Of a DNA stretch of 64,000 bases, positions 51,401 to 60,297 are shown piece by piece; the first letter of the stretch is position 1, and every line of letters starts with the position of its first letter. A program made the position numbers and the translations under genes. Source of the DNA: Onishia taeanensis. GTDB taxonomy: Bacteria > Pseudomonadota > Gammaproteobacteria > Pseudomonadales > Halomonadaceae. A model generated the notes under the pieces. That model was not told the DNA's origin. It worked only from the letters and a program-made list of their open reading frames with translations, and did not search any database. The stretch spans positions 148,260 through 212,259 of the forward strand of contig NZ_QLSX01000002.1 in assembly GCF_003268885.1 (NCBI RefSeq), given 5' to 3'.

Positions 51401-52132
51401 TCAGCGGCGGATATCAGTTCCTCCTGATGCGAAACGGGCTTGATCGAGATTCAACGTATCAGAGCTCACTTCATCAAAGCTCGCTGCCAGCGGATGTTCG
51501 CCGGTAGTCATGCCGGGCTCACGCACCAGCTGGCAGGTAGCGAGGCCGGCCGCCCGGGCGGCGTCGAGTTCGGCGACGACGTCCGACAAAAAGAGAATCT
51601 CCTCCGGCGCCCTGCCGATCGCCTCGACGATCCGCCTATAGCTCTCGGCCTCACGCTTAGGGCCGGTGGTGGTATCGAAATAACCAGAGAACAGTGGCGT
51701 GAGATCGCCAAGATCGCTATGACCGAACAGCAGCCGCTGGGCCTGCACCGAGCCCGAGGAATAGACGTAAAGCTCGCACCCTGCCGCCTGCCAGCGCATC
51801 AGCGCCTCGGCGGCGTCGGGATAGACGTGGCCGGTGAAGTCCCCGGCCTGATACCCGGCCTCCCAGACCATGCCCTGCAACGCCTTGAGCGGCGTGGCCT
51901 TGCGGTCCTCTTGAATCCAGCCCTCGAGAATGGCGATCAGCCGCTCAAGGTCCGCGTCGGGTTCAGCGGCCTCCTCGCGGGTCGCCTCGAGCTGCCTGGC
52001 GACCTCGGCCTGCTGGTGGTGATGGCGAACGAAATCACCCAGCTGCCGGCGAGCATAGGGGAAGAGCACCTCATGGACGAAAGCGATCGAGCCGGTGGTA
52101 CCCTCGATGTCGGTGACGATGGCGCGAATCAT
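51401..52132 (-). CDS. mtnC: Acireductone synthase (enolase-phosphatase E1)
   Basis: HAD-superfamily enzyme of methionine salvage that enolises and dephosphorylates 2,3-diketo-5-methylthiopentyl-1-phosphate to the acireductone. The 243 residues start with the HAD motif TDIEGTT (D8). Motif II is YSSGS near 124, and the C-terminal acidic motif lies in [12 protein letters not shown]. Its start overlaps the mtnD stop by 4 bp (ATGA). Confidence 0.96.
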   Translation of the reverse strand: MIRAIVTDIEGTTGSIAFVHEVLFPYARRQLGDFVRHHHQQAEVARQLEATREEAAEPDADLERLIAILEGWIQEDRKATPLKALQGMVWEAGYQAGDFTGHVYPDAAEALMRWQAAGCELYVYSSGSVQAQRLLFGHSDLGDLTPLFSGYFDTTTGPKREAESYRRIVEAIGRAPEEILFLSDVVAELDAARAAGLATCQLVREPGMTTGEHPLAASFDEVSSDTLNLDQARFASGGTDIRR

Positions 52133-52725
52133 GCCACGCTCCCCGATTCCGACTGAGCGGCATCTCCCCTGCCGGTCGGCAGGGCCTCGAAGCGCGGGAA
52201 GCGTGCGGCGATGGTCTCACCGGTAAAGTTCGCCACCCAGCCCTCGGGATTAGTGAACAGGCGGATGGCAGTGAAGTGCGGCGCCGGCCCCATATCGAAC
52301 CAGTGCGGCGTGCCCGCCGGCACCGACATCAAATCGCCCTCGGTGCAGCCCACCGCATAGACCCGCGCGCCCAGATGCAGGTAGAAGACCCCTTCGCCGC
52401 GCACGAAGAAGCGTACCTCGTCCTCGCTGTGGCGATGCTCGTCGAGGAACTTGGCGCGCAGCGCATCTTTGTCCGGGTGCTCAGGCGTCAAGCCGATCAC
52501 GTCGGCGGTGGCAAAGCCGTTGTCGGCCTTGAGGTGCCCGACCTCCTCAGCGTATGCCGTCAGCACCACCTCGGGGTCAGCGTCGGGGGCCAGGTCGGCC
52601 TTGGTGGCCCAGCGCTCGAAGCGAATACCGTGAGCCGCGAGTTCGGCGGCGATGCGTTCACCGTCGTGAGTGGTCAGCAGCGGCTGGTCCGGGTCATGTT
52701 CGTGGTAGACGTTAAGAAAGCTCAT
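52129..52725 (-). CDS. mtnD: Acireductone dioxygenase
   Basis: Cupin metalloenzyme of methionine salvage; the Fe form oxidises acireductone to formate and the methionine keto-acid precursor. The 198 residues carry the cupin ligands in [12 protein letters not shown] (H97, H99, E103) and the later histidine in AGTPHWF. It lies between mtnB (65 bp upstream) and mtnC (4-bp overlap). Confidence 0.96.
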   Translation of the reverse strand: MSFLNVYHEHDPDQPLLTTHDGERIAAELAAHGIRFERWATKADLAPDADPEVVLTAYAEEVGHLKADNGFATADVIGLTPEHPDKDALRAKFLDEHRHSEDEVRFFVRGEGVFYLHLGARVYAVGCTEGDLMSVPAGTPHWFDMGPAPHFTAIRLFTNPEGWVANFTGETIAARFPRFEALPTGRGDAAQSESGSVA

Positions 52726-52790
52726 GGCAGTGCTCCATCGGGCAAGGCGAGCGGGCAGGCCGCGACCTGCCGTATCGTGGGCCGCCCCGC

Positions 52791-53408
52791 TCAGCGGGTG
52801 CGGCGCATCATCAGTTCACAGTCGAAGAGGAAATCCAGCGCCTCGGCCTGGCGCAGGCAGCCGGCCATGTCTCCCGCCCAGGTGTAGAGGCCGTGACCGC
52901 GGATCAGGTAGGCGCGGGTGTCGAGACCTCGCAGGCGCACGCGCACCCTTTCCGCCAGCGCGGCGATGTCTTGGTCATTGTCGACGACGGGCACCGCCAG
53001 TGCCGTGTCGTGGCGGGTCACGCCCTCGATCGCCTTCTGCAGCTCGAACCCCTCGAGCCACAGGGTATCGCCCTCGATCAGGCGCGACAGCACGGTGGCG
53101 GCCCGGGAATGGGTGTGCAGCACGGCGCCGGCCTCGGGCCAGTCCTGGTAGAGCTGGCCATGCAGGCGTGCCTCGTCCGACGGCTTCTGTGGGCTGCCAA
53201 GCGGCGTAACGGCGAAGTCGGTGACCATGACATCAGCCGGCACCAACCGCCCCTTGTGGCGCCCCGAGGCCGTCACCGCCATGTGAGTCTCATCCAGGCG
53301 CACCGAAAAATTGCCGCCGGTGGCCGGCACCTGGCCGGCCCGGTACAGCTCGTCACCGGCGGCCACGATGGCCTGCTGGGCGCGGGCCAGTTGCTCGAGA
53401 TCGATCAC
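52791..53408 (-). CDS. mtnB: Methylthioribulose-1-phosphate dehydratase
   Basis: Class II aldolase-fold zinc enzyme that dehydrates 5-methylthioribulose 1-phosphate in methionine salvage. The 205 residues include VPATGGNFSVR (27-37) and the metal motif VLHTHSRAA with paired histidines, plus a third histidine in IRGHGLYTW. It leads mtnB-mtnD-mtnC. The kinase/isomerase steps (mtnK or mtnP, mtnA) are not in the window, and I saw no SAM riboswitch upstream. Confidence 0.95.
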   Translation of the reverse strand: MIDLEQLARAQQAIVAAGDELYRAGQVPATGGNFSVRLDETHMAVTASGRHKGRLVPADVMVTDFAVTPLGSPQKPSDEARLHGQLYQDWPEAGAVLHTHSRAATVLSRLIEGDTLWLEGFELQKAIEGVTRHDTALAVPVVDNDQDIAALAERVRVRLRGLDTRAYLIRGHGLYTWAGDMAGCLRQAEALDFLFDCELMMRRTR

Positions 53409-53519
53409 CGCTGTGTCTCCCGTGAATATGCCGCCAGCCTACCGAAGGCTCGCGTCGCCGCCAATCCTCATGACAGCGCAAAATGGAGCACCGTGCGCCG
53501 CCCACACAGGCACGGCATA

Positions 53520-54260
53520 ATGGCGGCCATGAATCCTCCTTCTGCACCCAACGCCGACACCTTCGCCCTCTCGCCCATCGGGCGCATCGAGAGCGACTAC
53601 CCGGACAAGTTCGGCATCCCCCGTCAGCCGGGACTGGCGCCGGCCGCCCACGCCCGCCTGGTGCTGCTGCCACCCTATGACGACCCGCTCACCGTGCGCG
53701 GCCTCGAGGCCTTCAGCCACCTGTGGCTGACCTTCGTCTTTCACCATAGCCCCGAGCGCTGGTCGCCGCTGGTGCGTCCACCGCGCCTGGGTGGCAACGC
53801 CAAGGTCGGGGTCTTCGCCAGCCGCAGCACCCACCGCCCCAACCGCCTGGGGCTGTCGCTGGTCGAACTCAAGGGCATCGACACCGACAACGGCGTGGCA
53901 CTCGAGCTTTCCGGCCACGACCTGCTCGACGGCACCCCGGTACTCGACATCAAACCCTACCTGCCCTGGGCAGAGGCGCGCCCCGAGGCCAGGGCCGGTT
54001 TCGCCCCCGCCGCCCCGCCCCAGTGCCCGGTCGACTTTTCCGCAGAGGCCGAGGCGATACTGGCCCAGCGCGAAGACGCCGCCTCGCTGCGCGCCCTGAT
54101 CAGCCAGGTCCTGGCCCAGGACCCCCGCCCCGCCTATCGCAAGGGGGCCGAAGAGCGCCTCTACGGGGTGCGGCTGCGCGACGTCGACGTGCGCTTTCGC
54201 GCCCTGGCCAATGAGGCAGGCGAGACGCGCCTGGAGGTCGTCAAGATCGTGGCGGTATAG
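53520..54260 (+). CDS. trmO: tRNA (t6A37-N6)-methyltransferase TrmO (TsaA)
   Basis: SAM-dependent enzyme that methylates t6A37 to m6t6A in tRNA-Thr. The 246-residue product (E. coli TsaA 235) has the family core: PIGRIESDYPDKFGIPRQPG, LPPYDD, SHLWLTFVFH and FASRSTHRPNRLGLS. ATG 53520 and ATG 53529 are both possible starts. It diverges from mtnB and converges on purC. The window also holds tsaB, an earlier step of the same modification. Confidence 0.93.
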   Translation: MAAMNPPSAPNADTFALSPIGRIESDYPDKFGIPRQPGLAPAAHARLVLLPPYDDPLTVRGLEAFSHLWLTFVFHHSPERWSPLVRPPRLGGNAKVGVFASRSTHRPNRLGLSLVELKGIDTDNGVALELSGHDLLDGTPVLDIKPYLPWAEARPEARAGFAPAAPPQCPVDFSAEAEAILAQREDAASLRALISQVLAQDPRPAYRKGAEERLYGVRLRDVDVRFRALANEAGETRLEVVKIVAV

Positions 54261-54330
54261 CGTTCGCCATGGTGGTCTGGCCCGTCGCCACGACGTCGCG
54301 AGGGCGCTATGAACCCATCCCTGGGCGCTA

Positions 54331-54352
54331 CTTTTGCCATCCCTGGCAAAAG
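54331..54352. repeat. Perfect short hairpin downstream of trmO
   Basis: CTTTTGCCA (54331-54339) and TGGCAAAAG (54344-54352) form a 9-bp stem with TCCC loop. No T tract follows on either strand. Confidence 0.6.
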
Positions 54353-54432
54353 ACCCTCGCGCCGCCTGGCCCCAGCTCGCCCCGGCCCGACCCGGCGCTG
54401 ATTGTTCGTATCGCTAGCCATGTGCAGAAACG

Positions 54433-54458
54433 ACGAAGGGCCCCGTAAGGCCCTTCGT
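54433..54458. terminator. Probable terminator between trmO and purC
   Basis: ACGAAGGGCC (54433-54442) and GGCCCTTCGT (54449-54458) form a 10-bp stem 22 bp past the purC stop. Short T-rich tails follow on both strands. Confidence 0.65.
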
Positions 54459-54480
54459 TCAGCATGGAGTGTTGGCCGTC

Positions 54481-55194
54481 TCAGTCGAAGCTGATACCGA
54501 TACGACGGCCTACTTCCTCATAGGCCTCGATCACACCGCCAAGGCCCTGACGGAAGCGGTCCTTGTCGAGTTTCTCGCGAGTCTTGGCATCCCACAGGCG
54601 GCAGCCGTCCGGCGAGAACTCATCGCCGAGCACGATCTGGCCCTTGAAGACGCCAAACTCGAGCTTGTAGTCGACCAGCAGCATGCCGCCCTCGTCGAAC
54701 AGCGCCTTGAGCACATCGTTGACCTTGTAGGTCAGCGCCTTCATTTCCTTGAGCTGCTCGGGAGTGGCCCAACCGAAGGTCTCGGCCAGCGACTCGTTGA
54801 TCATCGGGTCGTGCTGGGCATCGTTCTTCAGGAACAGCTCGAAGGTCGAGGGCGTCAGCGCCTGGCCTTCCTCGACGCCAAGACGCCGGCACAGGCTGCC
54901 GGCGGCGATGTTACGCACCACGCACTCCACCGGCAGCATATCGAGCTTCTTGACCACGCACTCGGTGTCCGAGAGCAGGCCGTCGAAGTGCGTCGGAATG
55001 CCGGCTTCTGCCAGTTTGCCCATGATGAAGGCATTGAACTTGTTGTTGACCATACCCTTGCGCGCCAGGGATTCCATGCGCTCGCCGTCGAAGGCACTGG
55101 TATCGTCGCGGAATTCGAGGATCAGGCGATCCGGGTCGTCAGTGTGATAGACCGACTTGGCCTTGCCGGCATAGAGCTCTTGACGCTTTTCCAT
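54481..55194 (-). CDS. purC: Phosphoribosylaminoimidazole-succinocarboxamide synthase
   Basis: SAICAR synthetase of purine biosynthesis, joining aspartate to CAIR with ATP. The 237 residues match E. coli PurC (237). YAGKAKSVY (8-16) is the ATP-binding strand, and DYKLEFG with [13 protein letters not shown] are the C-terminal signatures. ATG 55194 has GGAG 7 bases upstream; the longer open frame runs antisense-like into the MBL gene and is not used. It ends the dapA-bamC-MBL-purC string. Confidence 0.97.
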   Translation of the reverse strand: MEKRQELYAGKAKSVYHTDDPDRLILEFRDDTSAFDGERMESLARKGMVNNKFNAFIMGKLAEAGIPTHFDGLLSDTECVVKKLDMLPVECVVRNIAAGSLCRRLGVEEGQALTPSTFELFLKNDAQHDPMINESLAETFGWATPEQLKEMKALTYKVNDVLKALFDEGGMLLVDYKLEFGVFKGQIVLGDEFSPDGCRLWDAKTREKLDKDRFRQGLGGVIEAYEEVGRRIGISFD

Positions 55195-55297
55195 GAGGGG
55201 TCTCCGAATGGGGGGGTAACGGACAGAGGTGATAACAGGGTCGTGTAAACAGGTAACGGATGACGTGGCGGTGCGACAAACGGGGGCTAAACAAAGC

Positions 55298-56080
55298 CTA
55301 GCGGATGGTCTGCCAGTCCAGGCCCTGATCCTGGGCGGCGACCACCAGCCGTGACTCATCGCCATCAAGCAGCGGCACCAGCGCTTCCAGCGCAAGCTCT
55401 GGGCGGTTGTTATGTTCCGACAGGTGCGAGCAGACGATCCGCTGCAGCCGGTCGAGCCCGACCCCCGCCAGCAGCGTCGCCGCCTGCGGGTTGGACAAAT
55501 GCCCCCAGTCGCCCCCCACCCGGCGCTTGAGACGCGGCGGATAAGGTCCATCGGCCAGCATCTGCCGATCATGGTTGCACTCGAGGATCAGGGCATCGCA
55601 GCCGGCGAAGGCCTGGATGACATGGGCGCTGGGATGGCCAAGATCGGTCACGACACCCAGCCGCCGACCATGGGCGCTTAAGTGAAATTGTACCGGTTCT
55701 CGGGCGTCATGGGGCACGGTCACCGGCATGATCTCGATCCCGCCAATGGCCAGCATCGCCTGAGGGGTGATCCACTCATGGCGCGGCACTTCCTTTAGAC
55801 GACCCGACAGCCAGGTCCCCGGCGTCAGATAGACCGGCATGCCATGGCGCCGTGCCAGGGCGCCGACGCCACCGATATGATCGCCGTGTTCATGAGTCAC
55901 CAGCACCGCAGCGAGTTGCTTCGGGTGCAGCCCCAGCCGGGCGAGCCGCCGCTCGGTATCGCGCAGGCCGAAGCCGCAGTCGATGAGCAGGTGAGTCTCG
56001 CCGTCGCTGACCAGGGTCGCATTACCCTTGCTTCCGCTGCCCAGCGACGCGAAGTGCAGGGCACGTGCCGCTGGCGGCAT
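55298..56080 (-). CDS. MBL fold metallo-hydrolase (YycJ/VicX-like)
   Basis: Predicted cytoplasmic binuclear metallo-hydrolase. The 260 residues carry the metallo-beta-lactamase motif THEHGDH, an early [13 protein letters not shown] segment typical of YycJ/WalJ-like proteins, and later DLGHPS and SHLSEHNN metal-ligand regions. Substrate is unknown; relatives are annotated as possible phosphodiesterases or exonucleases. Its ATG overlaps the bamC TGA by one base (TGATG), so it is translationally coupled. It precedes purC by 103 bp. Confidence 0.88.
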   Translation of the reverse strand: MPPAARALHFASLGSGSKGNATLVSDGETHLLIDCGFGLRDTERRLARLGLHPKQLAAVLVTHEHGDHIGGVGALARRHGMPVYLTPGTWLSGRLKEVPRHEWITPQAMLAIGGIEIMPVTVPHDAREPVQFHLSAHGRRLGVVTDLGHPSAHVIQAFAGCDALILECNHDRQMLADGPYPPRLKRRVGGDWGHLSNPQAATLLAGVGLDRLQRIVCSHLSEHNNRPELALEALVPLLDGDESRLVVAAQDQGLDWQTIR

Positions 56081-57021
56081 CAACGCAACAGCGAGGACAG
56101 CCGGCCCAGCAGGTCGCGCACGCCGGCATCGTCCAGCGCCGGCTCACCGACACTCGTCACCGTCAGGCGCGCTTGGCCTTCGGCCGCCGGCACCACGTTG
56201 AGTCGCGCGCGACGGGGCGTCTGGTCGCTGAACAGCCGGTCGATCATGCCCGCATGGCGCTCGGCCAGCGGCAGATAGGCAATCTGGAAGTCGCCGCCTG
56301 CGGCGTCCTGGTCCAGAAGCTGCTGCTCGGGCTGGTCGAAGTCGCGCTCAAGCAGGTGGCTGAGTTCCGCCCAGGCCTGCTCGGCGTCGGCATCGATCAG
56401 CAAGGCCCGATCGCCCTCACCGCCAACCAGGCGCGCCGCCGCGGCGCCAGAGGCCTCGCGGCGGGACAGGTTCGAGGCCATGGCGGTCTGGCCGCGGGCG
56501 TTGAGATAGCCGGCCAGGGCGTTCAGGCAACCGTCGAGAGCGCTGGCGTTTTGCTCGCAGCGCACCTCGCTGGTGGCGCCCAGGCCATCGCTAACGGCAA
56601 TCACGCCTTCGGGAGTCGTCAGGCGGCGTGCCATATCATCGCGATCAGTGACGCTCAGCCGTTGGCGCTCGCCGAACTCAACGACACGTGGCCAGACCAC
56701 GTCCGGCGGGTCGTTGACCGCGAGCCAGCGGGCATCGCCCATGCTCCGGCGCTCGACGTAATCGCGCTCCGCGACCGACGGCTGAGGCCTTGGTGCAGTG
56801 AACTCGTCATCCACCTTCCGGTAGGGCCGATTGGCCTTGGGTACCGGCATCGCGTCGCGGGTCTCATAGAGCTGGCTGCCGGCCGGCAGGATCAACGGCT
56901 CGGCGCTCTTGGCCTGCGAGTAGGCTTCACTACGATCATCGTAGTAGCCGCCGCTGGAACAGCCGGCCATTGCCAGGGCAACGGCCGCTACCAGCGGCAT
57001 CCAGTTCATGGCAGCTTTCAT
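56080..57021 (-). CDS. bamC: Outer membrane assembly lipoprotein BamC
   Basis: Lipoprotein of the BAM complex that folds beta-barrel proteins into the outer membrane. ATG 57021 follows AGGTGG and gives 313 residues (E. coli 344). A signal peptide ends in the lipobox AMAGC with C21 as the lipidated residue. An unstructured N-terminal stretch and two helix-grip domains follow, which is the BamC layout. It lies 35 bp after dapA, as in E. coli and Pseudomonas. Confidence 0.9.
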   Translation of the reverse strand: MKAAMNWMPLVAAVALAMAGCSSGGYYDDRSEAYSQAKSAEPLILPAGSQLYETRDAMPVPKANRPYRKVDDEFTAPRPQPSVAERDYVERRSMGDARWLAVNDPPDVVWPRVVEFGERQRLSVTDRDDMARRLTTPEGVIAVSDGLGATSEVRCEQNASALDGCLNALAGYLNARGQTAMASNLSRREASGAAAARLVGGEGDRALLIDADAEQAWAELSHLLERDFDQPEQQLLDQDAAGGDFQIAYLPLAERHAGMIDRLFSDQTPRRARLNVVPAAEGQARLTVTSVGEPALDDAGVRDLLGRLSSLLR

Positions 57022-57056
57022 GCATCCACCTTGATTATCGGACAAGCGAGAGGCGT

Positions 57057-57941
57057 TCAGTCGTCGCTGACGCCGGCCAGCTGCAGCGCCTCGCTAACCG
57101 TTGAATGGTATTTCTCGGACAGCCAGGTCAGCGGCAGGCGAATGCCCTGCTCGGCGTAGCCCATGTAATTCAGCGCCCACTTGACCGGAATCGGATTGGC
57201 CTCAATGCCCAGTTGCGTATGCAGCGGCATCAGCCGGGTGTTGATCTGGTGCGCCTTGTCGGCATCGCCGGCCACGGCAGCCGCGCACAGCTCGTGCATG
57301 GCGCGGGGCACCACGTTGGCGGTCACCGAAATGTCGCCGTGGCCACCCATCAGCATGAAATCGCAGGCGGTGGCGTCATCGCCGGAGTAGAGCATGAAGT
57401 CGGAGCCCTTGAGGCGCTCGATCAGATCCTCGGCGCGCTCCAGGTTACCGGTGGCGTCCTTGAGGCCGATGATGTTGTCGACCTCGGCCAGGCGCAGCAC
57501 GGTCTCGTTGTAGATGTCCGAGCAGGTGCGGCCAGGCACATTGTAGAGAATCACCGGCAGATCGCTGGCGTCGGCGATGGCCTTGAAGTGCAGGAACAGG
57601 CCTTCCTGGGTCGGCTTGTTGTAGTAGGGTGCCACCGTCAGGCAGTAGTCGGCGCCGACTTCCTTGGCGTAACGGGTCAGCTCGACCGCCTCGGTGGTGT
57701 TGTTCGAGCCGGTGCCGGCGATGACCGGGATACGGCCATTGACCTCTTCCACCACGGTGCGGATGACATCGAAATGCTCGGCAAAGGACATGGTGGTCGG
57801 CTCGCCGGTGGTGCCGGCGGCGACGATGGCATCGGTGCCATGCTCGAGATGGAAGCTGACCAGGCGGCGCAGCGCCTCCCAATCGATCTCTCCGTTCGCC
57901 TTCATCGGCGTCGCCAGGGCGACGATACTGCCTGTGATCAT
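57057..57941 (-). CDS. dapA: 4-hydroxy-tetrahydrodipicolinate synthase
   Basis: Class I aldolase-type enzyme that condenses pyruvate with aspartate semialdehyde in lysine and diaminopimelate synthesis. The 294 residues have the Schiff-base lysine K161 ([10 protein letters not shown]), Y133 and R138 in ILYNVPGRT, and GTTGEPTT at 43-50. GAGGA precedes ATG 57941. It leads dapA-bamC-MBL-purC. Confidence 0.97.
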   Translation of the reverse strand: MITGSIVALATPMKANGEIDWEALRRLVSFHLEHGTDAIVAAGTTGEPTTMSFAEHFDVIRTVVEEVNGRIPVIAGTGSNNTTEAVELTRYAKEVGADYCLTVAPYYNKPTQEGLFLHFKAIADASDLPVILYNVPGRTCSDIYNETVLRLAEVDNIIGLKDATGNLERAEDLIERLKGSDFMLYSGDDATACDFMLMGGHGDISVTANVVPRAMHELCAAAVAGDADKAHQINTRLMPLHTQLGIEANPIPVKWALNYMGYAEQGIRLPLTWLSEKYHSTVSEALQLAGVSDD

Positions 57942-58278
57942 CTTCTTTCCTCTACAAACGCCTGTGCATCAGCCGCCGCAGAAGGTGGCGCTGATGGTTC
58001 AACCGGGATATGAAGCCGTATATGAAGCCAGGGCCTAGATGGTACTCAGGCCGCCAGAGCCTGTACAGAACCCAACGCAAGGACTTTTGTCCGGGCCTCG
58101 TCGTCTTGGACACGGCCTTTACAGCGCCGCGGCGCTGACGTGTAATCCTTGCACAACGTAGATGCTCGGCACTCGGGTGCCGGCAGGTCATTCGAACCAA
58201 TGCTGAATGCAGAAACTTTGAATTCAAAAGCTGTGAAATCAAAACCGATGAATTCAGCTACTACCCAAGGAGCGTCCC
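57942..58278. other. Divergent region between dapA and bcp
   Basis: 337 bases without a gene. Near bcp it becomes AT-rich and contains the 12-bp palindrome TTTGAATTCAAA (58217-58228) and a second TGAATTCA (58249-58256), 32 bp apart, which could overlap a bcp promoter. The dapA side shows nothing distinct. Confidence 0.5.
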
Positions 58279-58752
58279 ATGAGCGTTAGCCTCGGCAACC
58301 CCGTCCCCGACTTCACTGCCACTGCGACCGGCGACACCACCGTGACCCTGTCAGAGCTCAAGGGCAAACAGGTGGTAATCTACTTCTATCCCAAGGCCAG
58401 CACCCCGGGCTGCACCACCGAAGGCGGTGACTTTCGCGACCACAAGGATGCCTTCGATGCCGCCGACACCGTGATTCTCGGCGTTTCTCGAGACGGCATC
58501 CGCGCCCAGGAAAACTTCAAGGCCAAGCAGGACTTCAACTTCGAGCTGATCTCCGACAAGGACGAAGCGGTCTGCAAGCTGTTCGATGTCATCAAGCTCA
58601 AGAAGCTTTACGGCAAGGAGCACCTGGGGATAGAGCGCAGCACCTTTCTGATCGATACCGAAGGCAAGCTCGCCCGCGAATGGCGAGGCGTCAAGGTCAA
58701 GGGCCATGTCGAGGAAGTGCTCGAAGCGGCCCAGGCCCTGCACGCCAGCTGA
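58279..58752 (+). CDS. bcp: Thioredoxin-dependent thiol peroxidase (BCP family)
   Basis: Peroxiredoxin that reduces hydrogen peroxide and organic peroxides. The 157 residues have the peroxidatic cysteine C45 in STPGCTTEG. The resolving cysteine at position 50 of E. coli Bcp is Gly here. The only other cysteine is C99, so it may work as a 1-Cys enzyme or use C99. AAGGAG precedes ATG 58279. It converges on the AI-2E transporter gene. Confidence 0.94.
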   Translation: MSVSLGNPVPDFTATATGDTTVTLSELKGKQVVIYFYPKASTPGCTTEGGDFRDHKDAFDAADTVILGVSRDGIRAQENFKAKQDFNFELISDKDEAVCKLFDVIKLKKLYGKEHLGIERSTFLIDTEGKLAREWRGVKVKGHVEEVLEAAQALHAS

Positions 58753-58762
58753 CAACCAAGCC

Positions 58763-58795
58763 CGCCCATGCCGACCGCCAGGGGCGGCGTGGGCG
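58763..58795. terminator. Possible hairpin terminator between bcp and the transporter gene
   Basis: An 11-bp stem (58763-58773 with 58785-58795, one G-T pair) with an 11-nt loop lies between the two convergent genes. T tracts are absent. Confidence 0.35.
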
Positions 58796-58805
58796 AGCCC
58801 GTGTT

Positions 58806-59906
58806 TCAGGATTTAGGCAGCTCGCCCCTCACCGGCTGGTCGGCGAGCTCCTTGATTCCACGCGGCCAGGCATAGACCAGCGCCTTGAGCAGCGTCGCCA
58901 GCGGAATCGCGAAGAAGATTCCCCAGAAGCCCCAGATGCCGCCGAAGAACAGCACCGCCAATATGATCGACACCGGGTGCAGGTTGACCGCCTCGGAGAA
59001 CAGAATCGGCACCAGAACGTTGCCATCCAGTGCCTGCAGCACGCCGTAGGCCAGGATCACGTACAGGAACTGCTCACCGATGCCGAAGTGGAAGCCCGCA
59101 ACCGCCGCCACCGGCAGCGTGGCCACCGCGGCGCCGATGAAGGGAATCAGCACCGATAGCCCCACCAGCATGCCCAGCAGCGCCGAATACGGCAGGCCGA
59201 AATAGGCGAAGGTCAGGAAGCCGGCACTGCCGACGATGACGATTTCGATGAACTTGCCGCGCACGTAGTTGGCGATCTGGGCATCCATCTCGTGCCAGAT
59301 ACGGGTCATCAGGTCGCGCTTGCGCGGCATCAGCCATAGCGTGAAACCGACCAGCCGCTCCCGATCCTTGAGCATGAAGAACACCAGGATCGGCACCAGC
59401 ACCAGATAGATGATCAGGTCCATGAGATTGCCAAGCGAAGCCAGCGACAGGGTCAGCGCCCGCTGCCCGAACTGGGTCAGCTCGCGACCGGCGGCGTCTA
59501 TCCAGCCCTGAATCTGATCCGGGGTGACCAGATTGGGGTAGCGCAGCTGAACCTCGTCGAGAAAGCGCTGGCCGCTGGCGAACATGCGCGGAATCTCCTG
59601 CACCAGACTGACCAGCTGATTCCAGATCAGCGGCATGACGATCAGCGCCATGGCCAGCAGAATGCCGAGAAAGCCCACGAACACCAGCAGCACCGCCACC
59701 AAGCTCGGCACATGGCGTCGGATCAGCCAGTTCACCGCCCCCTGAAGCAGGAAGGCGATCACCAGTGCGGTGAGAAAGGGAGCGAGCATGCCACCCAGCA
59801 ACACCACCGCGGTGGTGCCAACAATCAGCAGCACCAGCAGGATGACCGCTTCCTCGTCGGAGAAGTAGCGTTCCAGCCAGCCCGAAAACAGTGCCTTCAG
59901 CGTCAT
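58806..59906 (-). CDS. AI-2E family transporter (PerM-like)
   Basis: Polytopic inner-membrane protein of 366 residues with about 7-8 helices. It is of the AI-2 exporter-like (PerM/YdiK/TqsA) superfamily, though most members have no proven substrate. A hydrophilic stretch at about 110-155 separates helix groups, and the C-terminal half holds the family segments GLSVLIPFIGA and DGNVLVPILFSE. GGAG precedes ATG 59906. It overlaps the TusA-like gene by 4 bp, so the two form one operon. Confidence 0.87.
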   Translation of the reverse strand: MTLKALFSGWLERYFSDEEAVILLVLLIVGTTAVVLLGGMLAPFLTALVIAFLLQGAVNWLIRRHVPSLVAVLLVFVGFLGILLAMALIVMPLIWNQLVSLVQEIPRMFASGQRFLDEVQLRYPNLVTPDQIQGWIDAAGRELTQFGQRALTLSLASLGNLMDLIIYLVLVPILVFFMLKDRERLVGFTLWLMPRKRDLMTRIWHEMDAQIANYVRGKFIEIVIVGSAGFLTFAYFGLPYSALLGMLVGLSVLIPFIGAAVATLPVAAVAGFHFGIGEQFLYVILAYGVLQALDGNVLVPILFSEAVNLHPVSIILAVLFFGGIWGFWGIFFAIPLATLLKALVYAWPRGIKELADQPVRGELPKS

Positions 59907-60154
59907 GCCGAACGCTCCTTATCGCCCTTGCGCAGCCAGTAATGGTAAACCTCGCCGCGCGTTTCCCGCGCTGGCATCTCGTGGCCGCTCTGGGCAATGT
60001 AGGACTCGAAGTCCCGCCAGGAGCCGGCATCGGTGGCAATCACCTCGAGCACCTGCCCCACCGCCAGCCGCGACAGTGCCTGCTTGGCCTTGAGCAGCGG
60101 CAGCGGGCAGGGCAGGTCTCGGGCATCGAGTACATCGTCTGGTTGCAAGGTCAT
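59903..60154 (-). CDS. TusA-like sulfurtransferase family protein
   Basis: An 83-residue protein of the SirA/TusA/YedF family. DARDLPCPLPLLKAK carries the conserved CPxP motif with C16, expected to hold a persulfide. ATG 60154 is preceded by GGGAG; the longer open frame upstream is not supported. It is not obviously the tRNA-thiolation TusA itself. The pairing with a PerM-type transporter (4-bp overlap) suggests a related but separate sulfur-relay role. Confidence 0.88.
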   Translation of the reverse strand: MTLQPDDVLDARDLPCPLPLLKAKQALSRLAVGQVLEVIATDAGSWRDFESYIAQSGHEMPARETRGEVYHYWLRKGDKERSA

Positions 60155-60297
60155 GCCGTCTCCCGAAACAATGGGGATGAAGAATGGAGATGAAAATCGG
60201 ACCGTCAGGCGGCCCTCAGTACACGGCACTTTAGCGGATCGGCAGCGGTCGGAGAAGAAGGCGCGCCTCGCCCGGGCGCTCATGCACGAGGAACATC

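Noticed and set aside
52726..53519. SAM riboswitch for the methionine-salvage genes
   Set aside because: Looked upstream of mtnB and mtnD; no long structured leader or SAM-riboswitch-like core was found.
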